Both the position numbers and the translations under genes were made by a program. Positions 1 through 12,100 of a stretch of 64,000 nucleotides of DNA are shown here, piece by piece; the stretch's first letter is position 1, and the number at the start of each line of letters is the position of its first letter. Origin of the DNA: Erythroxylum novogranatense (taxonomy: Eukaryota; Streptophyta; Magnoliopsida; Malpighiales; Erythroxylaceae); the NCBI GenBank assembly GCA_029891385.1, contig CM057228.1, positions 80,030,964-80,094,963 on the forward strand, written 5' to 3'. Under the pieces are notes generated by a model. That model ran no database searches, was not told the DNA's origin, and worked only from the letters and a program-made list of their open reading frames with translations.

Positions 1-167
1 TTCTAGTAATCATTTGAATTTTCGTAAAGAAATTCAAGAAGTCTCAAAAGATTAATATTTTTGAAAAAAAATTACACAATTCAACCCCCCTTCTTGTGTA
101 GTTTACATATCATATCGGATTTTTTTATTAACAAGTGATTTACTTCAGTTAGTATCAGAAAAAGGTT
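1..167 (+). mobile_element. 3' end of a copia LTR plus degraded primer-binding site
   Basis: A run of cytosines around 85-90 in an AT-rich stretch is followed at 150-167 by a sequence resembling a mutated initiator-Met tRNA primer-binding site (TTAGTATCAGAAAAAGG, against the usual TGGTATCAGAGC). A gag reading frame starts shortly after, at 205. This order (LTR end, primer site, gag) fits the 5' end of a SIRE-like copia element entering from the left edge. The exact LTR boundary is not determined. Confidence 0.5.
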
Positions 168-204
168 TCTAAGAAGAACTGTCACAAAATGAGGATAAAG
201 ATCT

Positions 205-1604
205 ATGACTGAATCACATGTTTTTATAGCTGAAGGTGCCTCGGTCACAAGACCTTCTGCATTCAACGGTGAGGATTATCATGATTGGAAGGACATGATG
301 CGACTCTTCATAAAATTCACACATATTGATCTTTGGGATATCATCGAGATTGGTCCATATACACCAACAGATGATGAAGACAATATCACATCTCATGACA
401 AATGGTCAGCCGATCAGAAAACTCGATTTTAGTTGAATTCAAAGGCCAAGTTCTTTCTAAGTTGTGCCCTAAGCAGAAGTAAATAGGACAAGATTCATGG
501 ATGCGTATCTGCAAAGGAGATGTGGGACACATTAGCCATTGCACATGAAGGCACAAATCAAGTGAAAGAGTCCAAGATCAGTATTCTTGTTCATTAGTAT
601 GAGTTGTTCAAGATGAAAGATGAGGAGATTATTGATCAGTTATTGATCAGATGTTTGGACGATTTCAAACGATTGTTAATGAACTTAAAGCTCTTGGGAG
701 AATTTACGATAATCAAGATCATTTCAGAAAGATTCTCAGAAGTCTACCTAAAAGATGGAGACCTAAGGTTACAACAATACAAGAGGCCAAGGACTTAAGC
801 AAGCTAAAGCTAGATGAATTGCTTGGTTTACTGAAGATACATGAAGTAGAGATTGATGCAGAAGATAAACCTAGAAGAGATAAGTCCATCGCATTAAAGG
901 CTGGTCAGAAGAATAAAAAGAACTAGAAAAATAGAAGCACTTCTTCAAAAGCATTAAAGATTGAAGAAATCAAGAATGATGATGCCAGTGAATCTGATCA
1001 AGATTCAAGTGAAGATGATGATGAACTATCCTTTATTTCAAGAAAGATTAGGAGGATGTGGAAAAAGAAAGCGAAAAGAAATAAAGACTTTTCTTTTAAG
1101 AAGAATAGTAAAGACGAAGCCAAGAATGAGAAAACGTCTATCATCTACTATGAGTGCAACAAACCAGGACATTACAACTTTAAATGTCCATTGTTCAAAA
1201 GAAAACAGAAGAAAAGTAAAGAAAACAAAAAGAGGATGATGGCAACATGGGAAGATTTGGACTCATCCGAATTTGAATCTGATTCAAAAGCATCAGAACA
1301 AGCAAATATATACTTGGTAGCTGAAAAAGAATTCGACGATGAGGTAACTTCTAACTTTAATCATCTTCAAGAGGCATATTTAGAATTGTTAGAATATTCG
1401 CATGTTATATTAAAGCAATATAGGATTCTAAAAAAGAAATTTGTTGAAAGCTTGAAGAACACGGAAGTGTTAGAGAAAGAAAACGTCTGCCTTAAGAAAC
1501 AAGTATACAATATGAAAAAGAAAGTAACTGTAGATAGATCTGAGGAAATTAATCAACCGAAACAAAGGATTAATAGTCTGGAGTTGCCAGTTAAGAGTGA
1601 TTGA
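205..1604 (+). pseudogene. Degenerate Ty1/copia gag (SIRE-like)
   Basis: This is a remnant of a retrotransposon capsid and nucleocapsid polyprotein. The N-terminus has the typical copia gag opening (FNGEDYHDWKDMM). A helical gag segment follows (LPKRWRPKVTTIQEAKDL near 751-808), then acidic and basic stretches and a CCHC zinc knuckle (CNKPGHYNFKCP near 1156-1191). After the knuckle is a SIRE-type MMATW segment and a roughly 90-residue predicted coiled coil up to the stop at 1602-1604. It is broken by in-frame stops near 432, 484 and 597. A frameshift near 630-651 coincides with an 11-bp tandem duplication of TTATTGATCAG. No pol follows: an unrelated LTR begins within about 20 bp. Confidence 0.8.
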
Positions 1605-1624
1605 ACTTTGCTTATGGTTTAGGT

Positions 1625-4035
1625 GAAGGAAAACAGGGCAGCCACAATCATGTGGGAATTTGACCTAGGTAGAGGTAGAATTTGCTTTTAATTTCTTCAT
1701 GAAAGTTTTATAATGTGTTCTGATCTTTTCATTGATATAAAGTATGAAATTTTTGGACAATGGGATAGGAAGTTATGATTTTTAGAAGATTGTGGTACTG
1801 TTTAGGATGACATCTAATGGACAGTAACTTTGATTGAGATTTTGACTCCTTTAGAGATAGAATTGTTTTCGAGTCCTTCATGGGACTTGTACAGCTTTCG
1901 TTTATCTTTCCAGGGATACAAAATTTGTCAAATTTGGACTCTTGAGTGAAAAGTTATGCATGTTGGAAGAAGAGAGAAAATGCGTGGAATAAAAAAATAA
2001 AAAATCAGGTGAATTAGGAACTCGCATTGAGCCGCCTCGCGATCACGAGCCGACTCTCGATCAGCGAGTTGAGCCGCGCTTGTTGGCTTACCCGCTCTTC
2101 CTCCACTCTTTTGCTTATAACTTGGTCATCCGACCTCCGATTGATCTGATTTTCGAAGTGTCGGATTCATAAGACATTTATCTACCTCTCTATAAGAATT
2201 TGTGAATTTTGAGATTTAATTGAAAGTGATGAATTAAATCAAAGTGAGAGGATCGATTAAGGGAATATGAATTGGTTAGTTTTCTGGACATACTTTAGTG
2301 TTTTGGCAATATCTGGACCTATACAAATCCAAAGTGAGTAATTTTGGTGTCTATAGATTCCTAAAACATAAGGGATCTTTTTTTTATGAAAGAGAGGTTG
2401 CCTAGGTTACTTTACGTTGACTGTCTCATTGATCGAGAGTAATAGACCCGAAAGTGTGTGTTTTGGGAAAAACTGAATTAAGTCAATAAGTAATAAATTG
2501 TGAGTTTAATGATTTTAGTGAGGCATAAGATGAGTTTGATATAGAAATGGGTTTTTGATGAAATTTATGGAATGATACCGGGATTATCATGAACATGCAT
2601 CGTACATATTCCATATACACACATGTGCATAAATGAATGCTTATAATTGTGCAAGATTATTAATGTGTGTACAACGTATTGCATAAATGGGTCGTGCAAG
2701 TTAAAAATCAGCAATCAGGCATTTTTAGAATTTGGAAGCAAATTCTAATCTAGAGCGTACTGTGAGTAGACCGAGATGGTCTCATTTCATTATGTGTTCT
2801 GTTTGAATTTGTATTGATTAACTGCTGAATGTTCATATAAATGGTGATGGATTGTGATTTGATTGTGGATTCCAGACAGAAAGTCCGATGACTGTGTATT
2901 GGGGGAGTTGTGATATTGAAGTGCTACTTGAATGTGAATTAGATGAACTATATGTATTTAATGTGATTGAAAAATGTGTTTTGAGTGTGCATTATATGAT
3001 TGATAAGTGCCGGACTACGGTCCGATGACAAATGTCTTTTAAACGTGCATTGCATATGTATGGGATATATTTCTCAACTCTACTGCTGAATGCCGGACTA
3101 CGGTCCGATGACATGTGAAAGTGAGTGAATGAGATCGATGCATTTCATTGCATAAGTGTATGAAATATAATGGCTGTTGTGACCAAAGTAGCCACCGATC
3201 AGAGCTTAAAGCTCAACGAGTGGAAATGAGCTTCGAGCTCAAAGGTGAATCAGAACCTCAGGCTCAACATTTAATGAGTCATGTATTCTCCAAATAGATA
3301 AGGGACAGTTATTAATGAGCCCTATATGAGACAGTTTAGGGACTCGATCACAACAAAAAAACAAATGAAAAGTGAGTCTCATGTGCATTGCATGTGCATA
3401 ATATGAATAATAAGTGTATCAAATGTGAAATAATGTGAATGTGAAATAATGTGAAATGTGAAATAAAGTGAGATGTGTGAATTATGTGTTATGCGACTGG
3501 GTGAGCCATCGATGATGGTCACTCACTGAGTTCACAAAACTCACCCAAAATTTGCAATTATTTTTCAGACTTTGAAGAATACCCCGTTAGGTAAACGGGA
3601 GTATAATTACTGCATGCAAGGGAAAGATAGAAGACATGATCAGTTCGTGTCTGCATTGTGTCTCTTTATTTTCACACTGAACTGCATTTTTTGCAAATTA
3701 TTGTATTTTGTGTATTTGAGAATATTTGTTGTGTATAACTTACCGATTGGGAAAAAGTTTTGCAAAATAGAATGATCAAAGTTTAATATGTTTTGTTTTC
3801 AGATTGGGCTAATCGAAATTCTGGTATTAAAAAAAAAGGCAACTTTTGTAAACGAAATGTTTCTGAATAAAAGTGAGCTCAAATTTGTGATTATTGATTT
3901 GAGCGTATTCGTAAGAGAAAAAAATTATACCGACTTTTGATTATTTAGTAATGTAGCACGCCACCCTCGTGGGGTACGGACTCAAATATCACCTATCGAT
4001 GTCAGGTTCGGGTCATGCGGGAGTGGGGTGTTACA
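1625..4035 (+). mobile_element. 5'-truncated large gypsy LTR (element G)
   Basis: The right end, GGGAGTGGGGTGTTACA at 4019-4035, matches the LTR 3' ends of elements A (31397, 48098) and B in style. Upstream it shares their ACCCCGTTAGGTAAACGGGA-type segment (3582-3601) and the hairpin pair near 3505-3545. It also holds a GC-rich island (2021-2095) and two copies of a CGGACTACGGTCCG palindrome near 3013 and 3095. I found no TGTAACA start, so the left end appears lost at the junction with the copia gag near 1605-1625. There is no coding capacity. Confidence 0.6.
2021..2095 (+). repeat. GC-rich self-complementary island in LTR G
   Basis: A roughly 75-bp GC-rich stretch built from related CGCGA/TCGCG/CGAGCC words sits in otherwise AT-rich LTR sequence. 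It is followed at about 2113-2160 by a segment of the form 'cttataacttggtcatccgac'. Similar islands occur in other LTRs of this window. Confidence 0.5.
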
Positions 4036-6369
4036 CAAATTTGTATAACAACATTATCCAATACACATATTGCACACACATTATTAATTGCACAATCACA
4101 TACATATTCAATTATACACATATGCATATATGTAATGTATAATGCATGCTCAAATTGACTATTCTAGGTATGTTTCCCTGATTACGTGTCTTGATCATTC
4201 AAACCTTATCATTTGTATGTGTCTATCTTATTTTTAGGTTTACACCTCAAGAACACTTGGTTATTCTAATATCAGAATTCAATTACTCGTCATTTTTTTC
4301 AAACATTATATGTTCTCGAAATATCCAATTCTCATTCACCTTTACTTGATACACATTACTCATCTCCTTACAATCATATTCGCATTTCTAAAAACACTTT
4401 TATATCATTAACAACTCATAACTTCTGAATTGAGATACATTCATATATCATATCTTGTGAAACTTAATCTTCCTAAGTTCATCAATTAACCATTTACCAA
4501 TCCTTTCACTAGTTAATTTAGATGGCAATGAAATTTGGTGGAGGGGAAGGATAATGTGTTAGGAGTTTGTGGTTCAAATTTCAAGTCAATCGGAGTCCGG
4601 AAAAGGAGTTATGGGCAAAAGAGTGAAGGGTGTTAAAAGCTGTCAAACAACAATATTGCCTCTTCTGTCGTGCAATCACTTGACAATCCCTTATAAGAAT
4701 GATCGTGCAACTCCCTGATATTCCTCTCTATCATGATCGTGCACAAATGTTTTTTCTCTGTCACGATCATGCTTGTGCACGATCGTGCAACTCCTTGATG
4801 TTCAAGCACGATCGTGCAATCTTCCTGATGTTTCCTCTCTGTAATGATCATGCTTGTGCACAATCGTGCACTACCTTAATGATTCCTTTCTATCACGATT
4901 GTGCTTGTGCATGATCGTGCAACCTAATGATCAATTATTCAAACTTCATTCCAGCTTCTCTCCAAAACATATTTTTGCATCAAATTTTGCATCACCATTT
5001 TGACAAAGAAAATGATATATTTAGGCAATACATTTTCCTAAAAAAATGATTTGTTCATGTCTTAAGTTTCTAATGAAATCAATTTCACACAGTTTGGTTC
5101 TATATTCTGCAAATTATACTCAAAATACTACAAACTATTCCCAAACTACAACAACACACAACACTCAACTTCAAGACAAAATTTGAAACTCTTAGAGACA
5201 AAATTAAAATTCTATTCCCTATGAAAAATATAGCTATATGTATCTAGTTTAATATAAACTTAAAATCATCTCATTTGGATGTCTACAGGTCAAGATATGA
5301 CAAAAATATAGATGTATGTTCAGTGGAAATGTTACAACACATTCCAGCACACATTGGCCTTCATTTTAAACTTTAATTTGTCCGAAAACTATCACCCTAC
5401 TTCTTCTCATTTCAAGACAATACACTAACCTTTTCTTTGGCTTTAAACTCATTACAGTTCATCTTTATAACAGCTACCAATAATCCACGTGATCACACCT
5501 CAAAATAGAACTCATATATCAAGAAGAATAACATATTAGTTACTTGTTTAAGCTTCAAGATCTTCAAATTATCACTTAACCCTAACTTTCCTTGAACCAT
5601 ATGATCATCATCATAAAAGGTGGAGTAGGTTAGATTCTTCTTCAAGAAGAAGATACATGATCTTGAAGAAACATGTGAAAACGATGGTAAAGTTCACGAT
5701 GGTGAGACTTGAAGGTATCGTGGAAATGAAGAAGAAGAAGTGTAGAAGATGAAAATCGTAAATGAAGAGAGAAGGGGAAAATGTCAAATGAAAAAGAAAG
5801 ACAAAGGATAGTCTTACAAACGAAGGAAATATCGTGGATGGGTGTGTGGCATGACAAGTGACACTTGTCACTCACCACATGTCACCACTTCTTTCTCAAC
5901 CAGTTCATTTATCTCCAATTTCTAATCTAATTGATTCCCAATTTTCAATTACATATGTCATTAATTTCAAATATCATTTATCAAAATTTCTATAGCCATT
6001 TGACACTTATTTTGGCTACTATTCATCAATTGTCTCGCCTCTTGGCATTTTTAAGTTAAAAATGCCCTTAATTATAGAAAATTCTTAAATTTCACCAAAA
6101 ATTCTAAATCACTACTTATACACACCAACTCAACTTTTAAGATAAAAAATCCATAATTCACATTATAATAACATTAAAACAATCATTTATACACAAAAAG
6201 ACAAATGAATGCATGAACAAGTCATCGTAATGTGTGTAAAATTCAAGTTCATATGTGTGTATTCTAACATTATGCACGATTATGAAATGCATTTTCTAAT
6301 CTTTCATTGCTATTTCTCATTTACAGAAATCTATGATTCTAACCCTTAGTATGGAAGCGGGATGTTACA
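4036..6369 (-). mobile_element. Minus-strand large LTR (element D), probably incomplete
   Basis: Read on the minus strand, it starts at 6369 with TGTAACATCCCGCTTCC, the same opening as the LTRs of elements A and B. It runs left for about 2.3 kb without coding sequence. It contains an island of CACGATCGTGCA-type palindromes (about 4660-4925). A perfect 17-bp inverted repeat, GACAAGTGACACTTGTC, lies near 5851-5867. The left end abuts the plus-strand LTR G and lacks the usual GCTACA terminus, so the 3' end of this LTR is missing or rearranged. Family membership is inferred from the start sequence and layout. Confidence 0.5.
4660..4925. repeat. Dispersed CACGATCGTGCA palindrome cluster
   Basis: At least six copies or near-copies of a CACGATCGTGCAA-type word are spaced 25-60 bp apart, separated by CT-rich spacers of the type CTCCCTGATATTCCTCTCT. 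Each core is self-complementary (CACGATCGTG). The two short overlapping reading frames here are products of the repeat and not genes. Confidence 0.7.
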
Positions 6370-6518
6370 ATATAAGTGGAAATGACCCATAAACCTAATG
6401 CCTTAAGGTTTTAAGTTGAAGTGTGTGTCAAAGCCCATGAATATGTTCCCTCAGTAGGTCTATATTGAAGATCTCTCATGAAAGTGGACTCTCCTGATCT
6501 AACAAATGGTATAAGAGC
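6370..6518 (+). mobile_element. Truncated short copia LTR (copy 1) with primer-binding site
   Basis: The segment ending CTAACA at 6504 matches the two other LTR copies at 7242-7436 and 7661-7858. It is followed by a primer-binding-site-like TGGTATAAGAGC at 6507-6518. Its 5' end is cut off by LTR D at 6369/6370. Confidence 0.65.
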
Positions 6519-6640
6519 TAAGGTTTTTTCTTAGTATGCTCTGTGGTTGCAGTGTAGTTTGATCTCCACATCAAAAAAGATTTTTCCTTGAGCTATTAAC
6601 ATTTTGCATTGACAGCTATTGAATAAAACTTATAGCAGAG

Positions 6641-7215
6641 ATGACAGAAATCAACGATACGACTACACCAACTATGTCGACAGCTTCTACCTCGTCTATT
6701 TTAGTAAGGACTATTGTGACAAATGTAAGATTTATGGTGAAGATTTTTTACAGTACGGGTCATTTTGTCATGTAGTAAAGTAAGATTCAAGATGTTCTTT
6801 TTGAGCAAGGTCTTGACATCGCTATTGAGGAAAGAAACTAGATGATCTTGAGGAGAAAGATTAGAAGACTATAAATCAGTTAACATATGATAAAATTCGA
6901 TCGGGTCTTTCTAGAGAACAAAAGTATGATTTCTTAAAAAGAACTTCTACATCTAAATTATGGAACGCGTTGGAAGAGAAATTCTTAAAGAAAAGCAGTC
7001 AGATTAAGCTCCATATGAAGAAAAGATTGTTTCATTTCTCTTATGTTCAGTATACTACTATAAATGATCACATCACCAATTTTACTCAATTAGTTATTGA
7101 TTTAATGAATTTGGATGTGACATTTGAAGATGAAGATTTGGCTTTGATATTGTTGGGATCCCTTCCTGAGGGGTTTGAGTTTCTTAAAATTATTCTACTT
7201 CACGGAAGGTTTATG
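6641..7215 (+). pseudogene. Degenerate copia gag
   Basis: The start ATG at 6641 (MTEINDTTTPT) lies about 120 bp after a primer-binding site, as expected for copia gag. The best preserved part is 6970-7215, with the gag helical motifs LHMKKRLFHFSYVQYTTIND and a LILLGSLPEGFEF segment. The first 330 bp contain frameshifts and stops. The frame runs into the next LTR copy at 7242, so the zinc knuckle and pol are missing here. Protease and integrase sequence resumes at 7859. Confidence 0.7.
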
Positions 7216-7241
7216 TGTCTTAAGGGGGGGTCCAAGTGCAA

Positions 7242-7858
7242 TGTAGAATCAAGTGTGAGTATGAATCACACATTGAAAAGAGATGAAGCTAATGAAGGAC
7301 ATATAAGTGGAAAGTACTCATAAACCTAACGTTTTAAGGTTTTGGGTTGAAGTCTGGTGTTAAAGCCCATGATTATGTTCCCTCACTAGATCCATGATGA
7401 AGATCTCCTATGAAAGTGGGCTCCCCAAATCCAACAAGTGATATTAGAGCTAATGGTTTGGCAAGGGACGAGTATAGAGATGGTAATTGGATCCCGTGGT
7501 TGCTTCCTTACGAAAAAGAGCAAGGAGACTCCTAGTAGGCCCAGACCAGTAGAGTAGAAGGGCTCTTGGTGATGCCATATACTCGAGCTACTAAACAAAA
7601 AGGTTTTTGCTCAACGGGGAGTCCAAACCCAATGTGGAAGTTCATACTTAAAGGGGACAATGTTGGAATGTCAAGTGTGAGTAGGAATCTCACATTGTAA
7701 AGAAATGAAGCTAGTAAAGGACATATAAGTGAAAAAGACCCATAAATATAATGTTTTAAGGTTTTAAGTTAAAGTGTGGTATCAAAGCCTAAGAATATAT
7801 TCCCTCACTAAGCCCATATTGAAGTTCTCCCATTAAAGTAGACTCCCCAAATCCAACA
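7242..7858 (+). mobile_element. TRIM-like unit: two ~195-bp LTRs around a 224-bp non-coding interior
   Basis: LTR copy 2 (7242-7436) and LTR copy 3 (7661-7858) both begin TGT, end AATCCAACA and share a segment reading roughly 'aaggacatataagtg'. Between them are a primer-site-like GATATTAGAGC just after copy 2 and a purine tract (AAAGGGGACAA) immediately before copy 3. That is the minimal layout of a terminal-repeat retrotransposon in miniature. It lies between the gag part and the protease-integrase part of the same copia family. No matching 5-bp TSD was seen, so recombination of a tandem array is an alternative to insertion. Confidence 0.6.
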
Positions 7859-8852
7859 AGTGGATAGTGGTGTCTTTGACCACATTGTTGGAGACAGAAG
7901 TATCGTTGATGATATTAAGTATCTCTTTACCTATCTGAAAGTAAAAATACCAAATGGCTCTGCCCTCTCTGTATCTCATAGTGATGATGCCTAACTTTCA
8001 CCAAATATTAGTATAAAAAATGTTATTTTTGTTTGGCTTCAAATGCAACCTCCTCTCCATTGCCAAAGCCACAAAGGACTTAAATTGTTTGGTAACTTCT
8101 TTTTTCGAATTTTTGTGTCTTTCAAGAGCTACATATAGGTATGTTGATTGAAGTGGGTAGACTTTAAGATGGAGCTTACAAATTAGAAGGCTGCCATATA
8201 TTAGTAGATCACAGTGTTTTTTAATCAGATATCACCTTGTGGCATATGCGCTTAGGCAATCCTTCTTTTAGTGGACTAAAATTAACACCTAACATTTCTG
8301 TTTTCAGCAATTTTAATCATATTTGTGATGTGTCTCGTGAGGTCAAACAAACCAAACTACTCTTTTTAGCAAGTATTAAGAACAGTGCTAAACCTTTTGC
8401 ACTTATTCATGTCAATCTTTGGGGTGCATACTCAGTCCTTTCACTTAGTGGTGCCCATTATTTTTGAACTATCATTGACGATTATTCTAGATGTACTTGG
8501 GTTTTCCATTTGAAGAATAAATCTCAAGCCTATGATTTTTTAACCATGTTCTGTCATTTTAAACAAATCAGTTTGGAGGCCCTGGATGCCCAGTACAGGC
8601 TGTAAGAAGTGACAATGGAGTGAATTTGTCTTTCAAAGGCCTATGAGAATTTTTTTTGCTAGTCAAGGGATTAATTGTCAAATTTCTTATGGTGATACTC
8701 TACAACAAAAGAGGAGGGTGGAACATAAACATGGCCACATTCTTAAGGTGACGCGTGCACTGCATTTTCAAGCTCGTTTACCCTTAAAGTTGTGGGGAAA
8801 GTGTGTTTTGACTGCAATTCACCTCATCAACTTAGTTATTTCTAGGGCATAA
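7859..8852 (+). pseudogene. Degenerate copia protease and integrase
   Basis: The fragment begins at the aspartic protease motif (DSGVFDHIVGDRSI, near 7864-7905). It continues to a VKIPNGSALSVSHS segment, the pre-integrase region (LWHMRLGNPSFSGLKL near 8234-8282) and the integrase core (TIIDDYSRCTWVFHLKN near 8469-8520; EVTME replacing the usual S-D-N-G-x-E). It stops near HLINLVISRA at about 8852. There are several in-frame stops, including TGA right after 8464. The reverse transcriptase and RNase H parts are absent. Confidence 0.8.
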
Positions 8853-9127
8853 ACAATGTCTAATGGAGACTCATATGAAGATAACAATGATGTCATCCGA
8901 AACATAATAGTAATTTTAGCGCACAGCAAACTATATCTAATACGAAGATTGTTCAGTACCTATACATCCTCACAAAACGTCTTTGTTCTGCAATTGTTAA
9001 TATTCATACGTCTTTTGTTCTGTCAATTGTTAATATTCATATATTTGAAGTTCATCCTCTCCACACTTGAGTTGATGAAACTAAACACACGTTGGATTTT
9101 CGGAAGGAGATTAGCGGAGGTGAAAAA
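8853..9127. other. 3' flank of the PLAC8 gene with a ~33-bp tandem duplication
   Basis: This AT-rich segment between the copia integrase fragment and the stop codon of the PLAC8-type gene presumably includes that gene's 3' UTR (minus strand). An imperfect direct duplication containing CAATTGTTAATATTCATA occurs at about 8978-9044. I see no coding sequence. Confidence 0.5.
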
Positions 9128-12100
9128 TCACTTGTAGCCAGGTGGTGGATAAGCATTAGAAGGGGGATAATTGGGTGGGGGATAACCAGCCGCCGGGTAG
9201 CCTTGAGGCTGAGGAGGTGGATAACTGTAGGGTTGCCCATATGATGCCTGAGATGGATATCCAACCGAGGGAGGAAGTGGTTGATCAATGCGTGACATCT
9301 GTTGAACTGGGGGCACTGCCATTGGTTGCGGTCCAAACTTGCCATCGCGTTTGTCCATTTCAATTTTGTGCTGTGTCTGTAAACAATCAAGACATAAGAA
9401 ATTTTCATATTTGATAGAGAAAACGGTCAAGCTTTCTAAATGTATTTATGTGGATTCCATGCCTACCTGCATGCAAGCGCAAACCCTGACCACCAAAAAG
9501 AAAAAAAGAAAATTAATCATTAAGTTGATGTTAAATTGGGGCTGAGCGATCAAGTTGCTTAATGGCTGATAGTATGTTAGAAATTTAAATAAATTCTTAC
9601 GTGCAATACACCATATCTGCCAAACATGAAAGTAACTGAGAAGCCTCTTGAATTTCCTCGCTTCCAACAATCATTGCAACTATGGAAAATATGCATGCAA
9701 TTTGTTGCAGGCAGAACATGAAACCCTGCATATGAAATAAAGGTATGTTTAATGAATTTTTAAATACAACAATGCCTACGAGTACACACACACAGACACA
9801 GAGAGAGAGAGAGAGAGAGAGTACAATGATGCAATTGTCACATTGTGTTGTCTGAATATTGAATTCATCTTGCAACAAGAAGCGGGTAGAGGCTACTGAA
9901 TTTCCAAAGCAGAGGAATACCTGGGCATTGAATTTCAAATATGTTAACGCTCGGATAACTGTGTTATAACATAAACAAACAAGAAAATAAATCAGCAATG
10001 CCATGCCATGATAAGATATTTCCTTCTTTTGAATCATTATTGACGAAATATTTCTTTCTGAGCATAAGCTAAATTTCAGCAAAGTTGTCAATCCTTTCTT
10101 TTCTTTATAACTTTCTCCTCTTGGGACAAATTATCAGACTGGTGTGGCAAAATAGCTAATATCTAGGGCTTCAGGGACCCAGATGACTGCTGCAATTCTT
10201 AATTCAACTGTAGCTCAACGCAGAAAAAAACTGTAAAACACACTCTCTGCAAACCAAGTTGATCAACCTTTAGGAATTTCACAAAAATAAGAATAAAAAT
10301 AATTCTAGACGTTCAAATTCCAGCTGTGCTGGATGTAATATGTTGTTCATGAGTCCTGACATTCCCATGACGAAGAAACCAGATGACCACAAAAACTGGT
10401 TTATATCCATGGAAAGTTTTTTAACTGCTCTCTTTTTCACCTTGGTCATACTCTCTTAAACTAGGCAAGTTATCTAACAATTTTCAGAATTCAACAGAAA
10501 ATTCACCTGATAAGTTGGTTTAGGTCCTTAACCTTTATGCATTTGGAGTTGAAGTTTCGAGAAAGTAATTTTTAAATTCAGCAAGGACACTGATATAGGA
10601 CAAATGGAAGAAATATTAACTAATATTTAAACTCACAAAATTTGGAATATATGACTGGAATGTAGGGCTGGTATAGTTAGAATTTAGGGCTTTGGTTGCT
10701 GGAATTTTAAGGTTAGAATTGCTTGAATTTAGTGAAGAACACAAATAAGGGGGATAAGAAACTAGGAATCACTCTTAAGGTCTAAGAATCACTCTTCGAA
10801 GAAAGCATTACAATTTCTAGTTGAAAACTTATGTTTGTAGAAAAATTTCAGAATAACTTGTTATTGAAGGATTGAATATATTATTCTAACAAGAAAGGAT
10901 TCTAAAATATCCAAAATTGAATCATATCCTAATAAAAAATTCTTTATTTTTAAATAAGCTTAAATCCTAAACAAACTAGGATTTAAGCTAATAAAGAAAA
11001 CTTAGCATAAAGTAAGTTACCCTTGCTGTCAGTTCAATTCTCATTCTTTGTCCCGCCAATTTAAAACTTGTGATTGATTGATTTGTCCTTGTTTATTTCA
11101 TTTATAAAGGCTAAGCTCGTTTGCATCAATTATCCCCGGCTTTTCTAAAGTTATCACCGATGTAGAATGAGACAAATACTACTCATATAAGTCTAGATTC
11201 AACTTTTGAATTCAGTTTCTAAAATCAAAGTGCTATCAGAAATTAATCATCCTTTCCACTTGACAAAAAACTGTCAATACCCACTAACTCTTGTTACTAC
11301 TGTTTGTTCATCAAGAACATCTTCTATCTCTTCTTTAAGATGAGGAATGATTAGAATTCTCACAACTGCAGTAGGGGATTGGATATCATCATGTCCATAA
11401 TAAATAGTTAAGTCTGCAATATTAAAACATTGAATTCCTTACCATCATCATATCCCCTTCATTGAATTCCCCAATTGATGATGTTGATCAGCATGTTCTT
11501 TATAAGTCAAGTTGATTGTTATCTTTCTTCATACATCATCAAAGATATCTCTCATGTGTTATGCAAAACCTTCAGCTTTAACACTAACTCATGTTGTTTG
11601 GGGTAAAGGAATCAAATCAATAGGCTTTCTTCCTTAAACTCCTAAAACTCTCCCAAAAGGATTCTTACCCATTAACCTATTTATAGAATTGTTGTATCCA
11701 AATTCTGTCATAAGAGGAATTAGGTCTCAATTATCCACATTTTCTCCAACCAAACATCTTAATAAATCTATCAAGCTTTTATGCACCACCTCCGTTTGTC
11801 CATTGGTTTAGAAATAAAAAGAACTTGAAAATTGAAGCTTGATGTTCAATGTTTTGCATACAATTTTTTAAAAATAACTCATAAATTTCACATCACAATT
11901 AGATATGATGGTTAAAGGTAATCCCTGGAGACGTACAACTTCTTTGGGAATGATTTTAGCAATATAGACAACATCATACGTCTTGGAAAATGGAATAAAA
12001 TGGCTAATCTTTAAAAAGCTATCAACCACCAAGAAAATAGAATCATAACCTCTTATAGCTTTAGGAATTCCCAAGAAAAAATCCATACTTATGTCCTAAT

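Noticed and set aside
9052..9408. 118-codon minus frame and a 79-codon plus frame over the PLAC8 last exon
   Set aside because: These are other-frame readings of the Pro/Tyr-rich tail; the frame ending at 9128 is the one joined by splicing and conserved.
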